Source: Sphingobacterium sp. ML3W (GTDB lineage Bacteria; Bacteroidota; Bacteroidia; Sphingobacteriales; Sphingobacteriaceae). Taken from it: a DNA stretch of 64,000 nt. The DNA is taken from the NCBI RefSeq assembly GCF_029542085.1, contig NZ_CP107036.1:1674001-1738000 (forward strand), read 5' to 3'. This document shows, one piece after another, positions 18,120 through 25,340 of this stretch; position 1 is the first letter of the stretch, and every line of letters begins with the position of its first letter. A model generated the notes under the pieces. It was not told the DNA's origin, did not search any database, and was given only the letters and a program-made list of their open reading frames with translations. Made by a program: the position numbers and the translations under genes.

Positions 18120-18332
18120 CCTCACCTTTCTTATGGGCTTTCTTTTTTCGGCTATCACCATTGCACGGTTTATATAACTTAAATATAACCATCTTTAAGC
18201 ATATATTATATTGCCAGATAGATCTTACAGACTTGACTGGATCTATAGATACTACAGAAAATTTTTATAGGCTTGAAGTTGCTACATTTGACTGGACATT
18301 AAGTTAAGAGAATTTAATAACTTAACAGACTT

Positions 18333-18647
18333 ATGTCAAGAGAAAGAAAAGTTTATACCAAAGAGTTCAAACTGATGAGCGTTGAACTGAGCAACACGCG
18401 TAGCGACCTTAGCGCGCTGGCTAGGGAACTGGATATTAGCCCAGCATTATTGTATAGGTGGCGAAAGGAACATTCTGTAAAACAAGGAAGTAGTTTCTCT
18501 GGGAATGGAAAAGTTATCTTGAGTGAGAGTGAACAGGAGTTAGCACGATTAAGAAAAGAACTTCGGGAGACACAGATGGAACGGGATATATTAAAGAAGG
18601 CTGTAAGCATCTTCTCCAAGAGCGACACCAAATATTCAGGTTCATAA
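18333..18647 (+). CDS. IS3-family transposase OrfA
   Basis: OrfA (104 residues) binds the terminal repeats. It begins SRERKVYTKEFKLMSVELS and carries the helix-turn-helix LSALARELDISPALLYRWRK (about residues 27-46), followed by the leucine-zipper heptads typical of IS3 OrfA (EQELARLRKELRETQMERDI). It ends at 18647, overlapping orfB in the -1 frame, so the active transposase is expected as an OrfAB fusion made by -1 ribosomal frameshifting. No canonical AAAAAAG slip site is seen; the best place is around ATTAAAGAAGG near 18590. Confidence 0.92.
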   Translation: MSRERKVYTKEFKLMSVELSNTRSDLSALARELDISPALLYRWRKEHSVKQGSSFSGNGKVILSESEQELARLRKELRETQMERDILKKAVSIFSKSDTKYSGS

Positions 18648-18679
18648 GGGACAATAGGGAAATATTTTCAGTCGAGAAG

Positions 18680-19510
18680 ATGTGTCAGGTGTTCAAGGTG
18701 AGCAGAGCGGGCTACTACAACTTTTTAAAGGGTATCCCTTCAAATAGAAGTATTGAAAACCAACAGATTACTATGGAAATCCAGGATGCATTTATAAGAA
18801 GTAAAAATACTTACGGCAGTCCGCGTATTACCAGAGAACTACACAAAAAGAATATTAAAATATCCAGAGTGAGGGTAGCCAAACTGATGAGAAAGGCCGG
18901 GTTAAGAAGTATTGTCAAGAAAAAATTTAAGGTGACCACAGACTCCACCCATAAGTTTTCGGTACCGGAGAATATATTGGACCGTGATTTTAAACCGGGA
19001 ACACTTGGTGCAGTATGGGTATCAGACATCACTTACATCAAAACGCAGCAGGGATGGTTGTATCTGACAACTGTAATCGATCTGGGAGATCGAAAAGTAA
19101 TTGGATGGGCTTTAAGTGAGACTATGAATGCGGTAGATACGGTGATTTCTGCTTTTAAAATGGCACAAAAAGCAAGGCCAATCACCCAGAAACTAATATT
19201 CCATTCCGATCGTGGCGTACAGTATGCCTGTCATGAGTTCAGCTCTATGGTGGAAAAAAATCCACTCATCATAAGAAGCATGAGTAGAAAGGGAAATTGC
19301 TGGGATAATGCTGTCGCTGAAAGTTTTTTCAAGACACTGAAAGCGGAATGTATATATCAGCATAAATTCGCTCACAGGAAGCAAGCTGCGCTTATTGTCT
19401 TTGAATATATTGAGACTTGGTACAACCGAAAAAGGCAACATTCTGCCTTAGGATACTTATCACCAGAGGAGTTTACTAGAAAAATAAATAAACAAAATAT
19501 TGCAGCTTAA
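18680..19510 (+). CDS. IS3-family transposase OrfB (rve integrase domain)
   Basis: OrfB carries the catalytic DDE core. Visible catalytic blocks are WVSDITYIKTQQGWLYL (first Asp), FHSDRGVQYACHEF (second Asp) and NAVAESFFKTLKAE (Glu), with the HTH_21 segment TYGSPRITRELHKKNIKISR near residues 39-58. The ATG at 18680 gives 276 residues, but the frame is open upstream to about 18590, matching use as an OrfAB frameshift product. The protein is identical in the second copy, suggesting recent activity. Confidence 0.93.
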   Translation: MCQVFKVSRAGYYNFLKGIPSNRSIENQQITMEIQDAFIRSKNTYGSPRITRELHKKNIKISRVRVAKLMRKAGLRSIVKKKFKVTTDSTHKFSVPENILDRDFKPGTLGAVWVSDITYIKTQQGWLYLTTVIDLGDRKVIGWALSETMNAVDTVISAFKMAQKARPITQKLIFHSDRGVQYACHEFSSMVEKNPLIIRSMSRKGNCWDNAVAESFFKTLKAECIYQHKFAHRKQAALIVFEYIETWYNRKRQHSALGYLSPEEFTRKINKQNIAA

Positions 19511-19561
19511 CTAGGTGTCCATTTTATTGTTGCAATTCCAGTTATAAAAGGTAATTATAAT

Positions 19562-20095
19562 ATGCACAGTATTAGTAATTCAAATCGAGTATTGAGGCGG
19601 CAGACACTTATAATGGATCTGTATAAAAGTGCATTTCCAGCAGTCGCTAAATATGTCAGTCGTATGGGGGGAAACTTTGATGAAGCCAAGGATGTATTTC
19701 AAGACGCCTTGGTGGTATATTATGAAAAGACTACACGGACTCCAACGGTACTGACGAATGATATTGGGTATTTGGTCGGTACAGCCAAAAACCTCTGGCT
19801 GAAACGTTATTATCAAACGAGCCTGAACCTACCCTTAGATCATATTGAAATCCCATTAGCGAACGATGAGTTTCCTTCAAGTAAGCGACTGCTTCGCTTC
19901 TTGGAAACTGCAGGACGCAAATGTATGGATTTATTAAAAAGCTTTTACTATGACCAGATGTCACTTCAAGAGATCGCAGATGAATTCGGGTATTCAGGAA
20001 CCCGGAGTGCTACTGTTCAAAAATACAAATGCTTAGAGAAAGTGAGAGAAACTGTTAAAGAAAAATCCTTAGTTTATGACGACTTCATGGAATGA
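19562..20095 (+). CDS. Sigma-70 family (ECF-like) RNA polymerase sigma factor
   Basis: A 177-residue sigma factor with region 2 (about residues 20-55: FPAVAKYVSRMGGNFDEAKD, VFQDALVVYYEK) that binds core polymerase and the -10 element, and region 4 (about 120-170: LLKSFYYDQMSLQEIADEFG, YSGTRSATVQKYKCLEK) with its helix-turn-helix. An alternative ATG at 19613 would give MDLYKSAF. The stop overlaps the next gene by 20 nt, so the two are translationally coupled. An IS3 copy ends 21 bp upstream, so the native promoter has probably been separated from the gene and expression may depend on the IS. Confidence 0.85.
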   Translation: MHSISNSNRVLRRQTLIMDLYKSAFPAVAKYVSRMGGNFDEAKDVFQDALVVYYEKTTRTPTVLTNDIGYLVGTAKNLWLKRYYQTSLNLPLDHIEIPLANDEFPSSKRLLRFLETAGRKCMDLLKSFYYDQMSLQEIADEFGYSGTRSATVQKYKCLEKVRETVKEKSLVYDDFME

Positions 20096-20348
20096 AACCC
20101 AACAGATAGAAACTCATCTCCTAGGGACAAATCATCCTAGTGACACATTGCTTTTCGAAGCCCATTTGTTGCTGGACGAGGAATTGGCAGAGAAAGTTAT
20201 CATGCAACAAAAAGCTTACGAGGCCATACAACGATATGGTCGCAAGCAGTTAAAAAGTGAAATTGAAGCGATACATCAAACACTGTTTACACAACCCAAA
20301 AACACACGTTTTAGCCAAAAAGTAATGCGGCTATTTAGAAAACCATAA
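20076..20348 (+). CDS. Small cytoplasmic anti-sigma-like protein
   Basis: A 90-residue protein whose N-terminal half, QIETHLLGTNHPSDTLLFEA, HLLLDEELAEKVIMQQKAYE, resembles the opening of anti-sigma factors (I-E-x-x-L-L-G followed by a 'F-E-A-x-L-x-x-D-x-E-L' helix). There is no membrane segment, no zinc-binding HxxxCxxC motif and no signal peptide, so it would act in the cytoplasm. Its start lies inside the sigma gene and clpP follows 12 bp later. By position and pattern it is likely to bind the sigma factor; this is inference. It could instead be an adaptor handing the sigma factor to the protease. Confidence 0.55.
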   Translation: MTTSWNETQQIETHLLGTNHPSDTLLFEAHLLLDEELAEKVIMQQKAYEAIQRYGRKQLKSEIEAIHQTLFTQPKNTRFSQKVMRLFRKP

Positions 20349-20360
20349 ATCTCCAAAATC

Positions 20361-21044
20361 ATGAATATTGACAAAAATGAGTTCCGCAAATTTGCGGCCG
20401 GGCACTGCTATGTCCCAAAAGAAAGGGTAGATAATTACATTGCACATATCGAAAGCTCCAGTATCCCCCATGCAATGACACCTTACATTACCGAAGAACG
20501 CGAGTTGCGAGTATCACAGATGGATGTTTTCTCCAGGTTAATGATCGACCGTATTATATTTATGGGAGCTCCTGTCGAATCCAATATTGCAAATATCGTA
20601 CAAGCCCAACTATTGTTCCTTCAGTCCGTTGACCCCAAAAAGGATATACATATGTATATTAACTCTCCTGGTGGTGAAGTTTATGCGGGACTTGGCATTT
20701 ACGATACCATGCAATTAATTAGTCCGGATGTTGCCACAATCTGTACCGGCATGGCCCTCTCTTTTGGTGCAATATTACTTTGTGGTGGCGCTAAGGGTAA
20801 ACGAAGCGCCCTGACGCATGCACGGGTCATGTTGCACCAACCGTTAGGAGGTGTGCAAGGACAGGCATCAGACATTGAGATTACTGCCAATCAAGTTTTA
20901 AAAATAAAAAAAGAACTTTGTGATATTATAGCCAAACATAGCGGCCAAAGCTATCAGAAAGTTCACGATATTAGTGACAGAGATCATTGGATGGTAGCAG
21001 CTGAAGCAAAAGAATTTGGAATAATAGACGAAGTTTTGACCTAA
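20361..21044 (+). CDS. clpP: Divergent ClpP-family protease subunit
   Basis: A 227-residue ClpP serine protease, the chamber-forming partner of Clp ATPases. The N-terminus MNIDKNEFRKFAAGH and VSQMDVFSRLMIDRIIFMGA match the Bacteroidota ClpP form. Triad residues are visible: Ser134 (GMALSFGAILL), His159 (VMLHQPLGG) and Asp208 (SDRDHWM). The usual GMAASMGAVLL around the serine has become GMALSFG, changing the residues on both sides of the nucleophile, so this is probably a specialised second copy rather than the housekeeping ClpP. No clpX lies next to it. It is the third gene of the sigma/anti-sigma-like operon, suggesting regulated proteolysis of one of its partners. A terminator follows. Confidence 0.88.
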   Translation: MNIDKNEFRKFAAGHCYVPKERVDNYIAHIESSSIPHAMTPYITEERELRVSQMDVFSRLMIDRIIFMGAPVESNIANIVQAQLLFLQSVDPKKDIHMYINSPGGEVYAGLGIYDTMQLISPDVATICTGMALSFGAILLCGGAKGKRSALTHARVMLHQPLGGVQGQASDIEITANQVLKIKKELCDIIAKHSGQSYQKVHDISDRDHWMVAAEAKEFGIIDEVLT

Positions 21045-21070
21045 TAAGCTGTAAGTCATTGATAGTATAC

Positions 21071-21115
21071 AATCGCTAATGACAACTTCCTGTCAATAGC
21101 GATTATTATTATTTT
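21071..21115 (+). terminator. Terminator after clpP
   Basis: AATCGCTA-a-TGACA pairs with TGTCA-a-TAGCGATT (21071-21104), followed by a T-rich run (TATTATTATTTT). It closes the sigma/anti-sigma-like/clpP operon before IS copy 2. Confidence 0.75.
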
Positions 21116-21189
21116 CAAGCGAAGGTATATAATTAGCTTTTCCACACCTATATTCAAATTGGAATTGCAACAATAAAATGGACACCTAG

Positions 21190-22020
21190 TTAAGCTGCAA
21201 TATTTTGTTTATTTATTTTTCTAGTAAACTCCTCTGGTGATAAGTATCCTAAGGCAGAATGTTGCCTTTTTCGGTTGTACCAAGTCTCAATATATTCAAA
21301 GACAATAAGCGCAGCTTGCTTCCTGTGAGCGAATTTATGCTGATATATACATTCCGCTTTCAGTGTCTTGAAAAAACTTTCAGCGACAGCATTATCCCAG
21401 CAATTTCCCTTTCTACTCATGCTTCTTATGATGAGTGGATTTTTTTCCACCATAGAGCTGAACTCATGACAGGCATACTGTACGCCACGATCGGAATGGA
21501 ATATTAGTTTCTGGGTGATTGGCCTTGCTTTTTGTGCCATTTTAAAAGCAGAAATCACCGTATCTACCGCATTCATAGTCTCACTTAAAGCCCATCCAAT
21601 TACTTTTCGATCTCCCAGATCGATTACAGTTGTCAGATACAACCATCCCTGCTGCGTTTTGATGTAAGTGATGTCTGATACCCATACTGCACCAAGTGTT
21701 CCCGGTTTAAAATCACGGTCCAATATATTCTCCGGTACCGAAAACTTATGGGTGGAGTCTGTGGTCACCTTAAATTTTTTCTTGACAATACTTCTTAACC
21801 CGGCCTTTCTCATCAGTTTGGCTACCCTCACTCTGGATATTTTAATATTCTTTTTGTGTAGTTCTCTGGTAATACGCGGACTGCCGTAAGTATTTTTACT
21901 TCTTATAAATGCATCCTGGATTTCCATAGTAATCTGTTGGTTTTCAATACTTCTATTTGAAGGGATACCCTTTAAAAAGTTGTAGTAGCCCGCTCTGCTC
22001 ACCTTGAACACCTGACACAT
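21190..22020 (-). CDS. IS3-family transposase OrfB, copy 2
   Basis: Identical protein to OrfB of copy 1 (276 residues), with the DDE blocks VSDITYI, HSDRGVQYA and AESFFKTLK intact. Expected as a frameshift fusion with OrfA. Confidence 0.93.
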   Translation of the reverse strand: MCQVFKVSRAGYYNFLKGIPSNRSIENQQITMEIQDAFIRSKNTYGSPRITRELHKKNIKISRVRVAKLMRKAGLRSIVKKKFKVTTDSTHKFSVPENILDRDFKPGTLGAVWVSDITYIKTQQGWLYLTTVIDLGDRKVIGWALSETMNAVDTVISAFKMAQKARPITQKLIFHSDRGVQYACHEFSSMVEKNPLIIRSMSRKGNCWDNAVAESFFKTLKAECIYQHKFAHRKQAALIVFEYIETWYNRKRQHSALGYLSPEEFTRKINKQNIAA

Positions 22021-22052
22021 CTTCTCGACTGAAAATATTTCCCTATTGTCCC

Positions 22053-22367
22053 TTATGAACCTGAATATTTGGTGTCGCTCTTGGAGAAGATGCTTACAGC
22101 CTTCTTTAATATATCCCGTTCCATCTGTGTCTCCCGAAGTTCTTTTCTTAATCGTGCTAACTCCTGTTCACTCTCACTCAAGATAACTTTTCCATTCCCA
22201 GAGAAACTACTTCCTTGTTTTACAGAATGTTCCTTTCGCCACCTATACAATAATGCTGGGCTAATATCCAGTTCCCTAGCCAGCGCGCTAAGGTCGCTAC
22301 GCGTGTTGCTCAGTTCAACGCTCATCAGTTTGAACTCTTTGGTATAAACTTTTCTTTCTCTTGACAT
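22053..22367 (-). CDS. IS3-family transposase OrfA, copy 2
   Basis: Identical to OrfA of copy 1 (104 residues), with the helix-turn-helix and leucine-zipper regions intact. It overlaps the open orfB frame by a -1 shift. Confidence 0.92.
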   Translation of the reverse strand: MSRERKVYTKEFKLMSVELSNTRSDLSALARELDISPALLYRWRKEHSVKQGSSFSGNGKVILSESEQELARLRKELRETQMERDILKKAVSIFSKSDTKYSGS

Positions 22368-22428
22368 AAGTCTGTTAAGTTATTAAATTCTCTTAACTTA
22401 ATGTCCAGTCAAATGTAGCAACTTCAAA

Positions 22429-22872
22429 TCAACTATCTATTACTTTTCTAAGTTTCTTTCTGAACACTAGAAATTCAACAACAGTACATAATAAATAGAT
22501 TATTGAAAAGTATAACAGCATTTTTAATGGAATCAGCGTTACACTATATTGGTAAATATCAACCAAAATAGCGACAGCTAGAAAAACAACACACAAGAAC
22601 GGAATTCCGGAAAATGTCAATAAGGACAAAAAATAACTGTTCCTAATTTTTTCAATTTGATTTAGAAAAAACAACAAGGTACTAATACAAATAGCAACAA
22701 CATATAGCATTGAAAACCCAAGACTTAGAAACAAATCCATAATACTAAGAAAACTATCAAAAAGAGTTGTACCGGTAGGCTCTAATCCACTAATAACAAT
22801 TCTATAAAGGATAAATAATATAACACATAGTAGAAGATTAAACAGCGAAAACCTAAATATAATTTTTTTCAT
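22429..22872 (-). CDS. Small multi-pass membrane protein
   Basis: An integral membrane protein with four hydrophobic segments (about residues 5-25, 45-70, 82-105 and 114-135 from the ATG at 22870-22872) and a basic C-terminus (FRKKLRKVIDS). A start at 22890 would add six residues. No family recognised. The stop codon overlaps the AAT target duplication of IS copy 2, so the insertion sits directly at the end of the gene; the last residues are probably original but this cannot be proven here. Confidence 0.6.
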   Translation of the reverse strand: MKKIIFRFSLFNLLLCVILFILYRIVISGLEPTGTTLFDSFLSIMDLFLSLGFSMLYVVAICISTLLFFLNQIEKIRNSYFLSLLTFSGIPFLCVVFLAVAILVDIYQYSVTLIPLKMLLYFSIIYLLCTVVEFLVFRKKLRKVIDS

Positions 22873-23093
22873 ATATTTCCAAGTATACATTCAAAATATA
22901 AACCCCCGTTAAGTAGTTTCAATTATTTCTAAGACTTTTTTCAAAGTATTAATCACAGTGATTAACGCTAAATTCAATTTAAAACTACGTTATTTTTCAC
23001 TATAACGAACCACAATCTTATATTCGATGTACATCATTTAAGATTCGTTTGTATGATATGACTATCGTTATATGTAAATGCACTAAAAGATAA

Positions 23094-23225
23094 TCTGCTT
23101 GCGATAAACCCATCGGTTTGTTGCTCTGTTCGCTCTTATTTACTAACTTCAGCAACAATATAGAAAAGTATAAGGAAAATCTCAACGGCATTCACAAACG
23201 TGGATTAAGAACAGAGATAATTTAG
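23094..23225 (+). pseudogene. Coding remnant
   Basis: A startless open frame reading SACDKPIGLLLCSLLFTNFS, then NNIEKYKENLNGIHKRGLRT and EII with TAG at 23223-23225. The KPIGLLLC piece resembles the active-site region of PDDEXK-nuclease (DUF1016) proteins, but the match is short and the rest does not support it. It ends just before the membrane protein gene starting at 23245. Confidence 0.3.
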
Positions 23226-23244
23226 CGACTTAATTCAACGATAC

Positions 23245-23769
23245 ATGAATAAAAATGAGATAACATTATCTATCTTCAATAGTAAATATACCTTTTGGGC
23301 ATCACTAATCACCATATTTATTTTATTCCCTTTTTCGATAGTATTCATTAAAGCAATTGGTGTTAAATATACTGTAAATCTAACCCAGCTAATCATTGCA
23401 GTCTTGAGTGTAGTTTTTGGGCTTCTAATTATTGTTATGAAAAGTACCATGCAGATAATTTCTTTTATGAAATCTGGAGACAAATTTTACATGAAAGATA
23501 GTAGTGGGAATGAAATTGATCTACCGACTAATACAACCTATAATATCTACAACTATAATTCGAAAAAGGCTTTTATGCTAAGAATTACAACCCAAACCGG
23601 TACACACTATTGTTTATCTCCGGATATAAATATGAAATCAAGTATAGCGGTTTTTTTTGCAAAGTTTCAAAAAAAAACGAACCGAAAGGATACTTATGTT
23701 AGGGCATACCCTTACGTAATCTGTTTCGCTTATGTTATTATAAGTATCGTTTTTGGGTTGTTTATTTAA
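23245..23769 (+). CDS. Hypothetical membrane protein
   Basis: A 174-residue protein with two hydrophobic segments near the N-terminus (about residues 16-36 and 46-66), a soluble middle (about 70-145, with TTYNIYNYNSKKAFMLRITT) and a third hydrophobic segment at the C-terminus (about 155-173, VICFAYVIISIVFGLFI). No known family. The layout, with a soluble domain held between membrane helices, fits a small sensor or accessory protein, but no function can be assigned. Confidence 0.6.
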   Translation: MNKNEITLSIFNSKYTFWASLITIFILFPFSIVFIKAIGVKYTVNLTQLIIAVLSVVFGLLIIVMKSTMQIISFMKSGDKFYMKDSSGNEIDLPTNTTYNIYNYNSKKAFMLRITTQTGTHYCLSPDINMKSSIAVFFAKFQKKTNRKDTYVRAYPYVICFAYVIISIVFGLFI

Positions 23770-23938
23770 TAATTGAATATTAATAAACTCTCCCAACCCC
23801 CTTTTAGAATATATGTAACTACATCCAAGTAAAGTTGGTCCATAAATTCATTGTTACAACGCTAACCTATCATTATGCTTCACTATAAGATATTTCATAA
23901 GCTATTTCTTTGTCATTAAGACTCATCAAAAACAGTAT

Positions 23939-24307
23939 TTAATAAATACCTGTTGACTCCCCATATTTTTCTAAACAAACTGCATCCGCTATCCCATAAA
24001 GTATCTGTTCCGTAAAATCACTAACATTATGGGGTATTTTCTCTGGCTTATCTAAAATTTCAAAATAGAAATTTTCACCATTACTCACCACCCAGTTTGC
24101 AATATCTTCCCTCCCGTCTTCTGACTCTTCCATATAATCAGTGAATGGTTCACACTGTAATTCAATAGAAGCGTCCACAAATTCTTCCTGAAACCTAATT
24201 ATTTCCTCTTTAGAAAAAGAAATAAGAATCTCTTTCAACTTTTCCCTACTAAGTGCTGCCTTTTCTACAATAGCCCAAAACCATTTGGATGTTTCAATAT
24301 TTTCCAT
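23939..24307 (-). CDS. DUF4240-domain protein
   Basis: A 122-residue acidic soluble protein with the DUF4240 pattern: SKWFWAIVEKAALSREKLKE, ILISFSKEEIIRFQEEFVDA, an acidic stretch ESEDGREDIANWVVSNGENF and DKPEKIPHNV near residue 88. Many family members are single-domain proteins of unknown function, some in polymorphic-toxin immunity settings. No toxin gene is visible nearby. The C-terminus is short but complete for the family. Confidence 0.7.
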   Translation of the reverse strand: MENIETSKWFWAIVEKAALSREKLKEILISFSKEEIIRFQEEFVDASIELQCEPFTDYMEESEDGREDIANWVVSNGENFYFEILDKPEKIPHNVSDFTEQILYGIADAVCLEKYGESTGIY

Positions 24308-24403
24308 TTATATATTTTGTGAGTCAATTTTAATCATTTTTTCAAGCTTTCTATCATTCGTTTGCTACTGAATTTCTTGGTACAGATAGTTCCGATGTCT
24401 TAT

Positions 24404-25255
24404 TTAAGCTTCCAACTCTGTTTGTCCTTTTGTCTTTCTGAATTCAGTCAAGCTCATTATATGCCGCTTTTTAAAGAATTTATTGAGATGGCTTTCGTCG
24501 GAAAAGCCAAATTCGGAAACAATTTCGTTAACCCGCATATCGCTGAAAAGAAGTCTATGCTCAATCAATCTCATTTTATAATTCAATATATAATGCTGTA
24601 TAGTTTCACCACATTGCTTTTTAAAGTAGCTACCGAGATAGCTTTCAGAGAAACCAAATTTTTGTGCTATCGAAGAAACCTTTAACAGGGCTGGATCATG
24701 GATGTTTCCTTGGATATAATTAATGATATCCAAGGCCCTCTTGTCTGTATTAGAGGCTACATGCTCTACTCTCATCTTTGAAATATTGCGTGCAGCAATT
24801 ACAATAATAGCATTCACATAGTGTAGTGTCAGCTCTTCATGGAAGAGGTCTGGATGATTGATATTGTGAAGAAGCGACGATACAATCGAATCAACCAAAA
24901 TAACATCAGGTTTATTCTGTAAGATGCACCCCGACAAATAGGAAGCACCGTATAATAGGCACTCCATAGAATTAATACTGTTCCATTTGTAATCCTTAAC
25001 ATAACGTTCGCTAAACTTGATAAGCAAAAGTTCCGTTTTCTCGACAATTTCCAAATAGTGCTGATCATTTGGTGTAAGGAGGATCAGGCTGCCTTCGCTG
25101 TATGAGGCTGTATTGTTATTTATCTTAAGGAATCCTTTTCCACAAATCACATATATGATTTGAAAAAAAGAGAACTGATTGTCTTTTAGTGGACAGTTTA
25201 CCTCCTTATGATGCTCTACTTTGACCAATTGGTCGATATTCTCGCGTTTCATCAT
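24404..25255 (-). CDS. AraC-family transcriptional regulator
   Basis: The C-terminal 100 residues are an AraC HTH domain: LLKVSSIAQKFGFSESYLGS, YFKKQCGETIQHYILNYKMR and VNEIVSEFGFSDESHLNKFFKKRH. The N-terminal part has a cupin-like sensor with YVICGKGFLKINNNTASYSE. The most likely start is one of two adjacent ATGs at 25250-25255; a further ATG at 25312 would leave only 28 bp to the divergent MFS gene. It is transcribed away from the MFS exporter, a common regulator/target layout, so it probably controls that transporter. Confidence 0.85.
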   Translation of the reverse strand: MMKRENIDQLVKVEHHKEVNCPLKDNQFSFFQIIYVICGKGFLKINNNTASYSEGSLILLTPNDQHYLEIVEKTELLLIKFSERYVKDYKWNSINSMECLLYGASYLSGCILQNKPDVILVDSIVSSLLHNINHPDLFHEELTLHYVNAIIVIAARNISKMRVEHVASNTDKRALDIINYIQGNIHDPALLKVSSIAQKFGFSESYLGSYFKKQCGETIQHYILNYKMRLIEHRLLFSDMRVNEIVSEFGFSDESHLNKFFKKRHIMSLTEFRKTKGQTELEA

Positions 25256-25340
25256 GTAAAAATACCTATTTATCATTAAAATATACTGATTTTTTAGAAT
25301 TTTTCTGTTCAAATTTGCTATATATAAATTTTAGACATCA

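Larger units (their letters stand above)
18274..19540 (+). mobile_element. IS3-family insertion sequence, copy 1
   Basis: The element is 1267 bp long. Its imperfect terminal repeats start TGAAGTTGC at 18274 and end GCAATTCCA at 19540, with internal matches TGGACA and AGTT over about 32 bp. It holds overlapping orfA and orfB. The same sequence appears in opposite orientation at 21160-22426. Flanking triplets are GCT and GTT, so a clear target duplication is missing; a C to T change would explain it. The right end lies 21 bp before the ATG of the sigma factor gene. Confidence 0.93.
21160..22426 (-). mobile_element. IS3-family insertion sequence, copy 2 (inverted)
   Basis: This is the same 1267-bp element as copy 1 in the opposite direction. 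The sequence appears identical where compared, and both encoded proteins match exactly. It is flanked by the triplet AAT at 21157-21159 and 22427-22429, a 3-bp target duplication, so it inserted on its own and not as the arm of a composite transposon. It landed at the stop codon of the membrane protein gene on its right. Confidence 0.95.

Noticed and set aside
18274..22426. Composite transposon carrying sigma and clpP
   Set aside because: Copy 2 has its own 3-bp target duplication on both sides, which fits independent insertion. The outer flanks of the pair (GCT and AAT) do not match.
24404..25312. Start of the AraC regulator at 25312
   Set aside because: That start would leave only 28 bp to the divergent MFS gene. 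The paired ATGs at 25250-25255 give a normal N-terminus and a more plausible shared promoter region.
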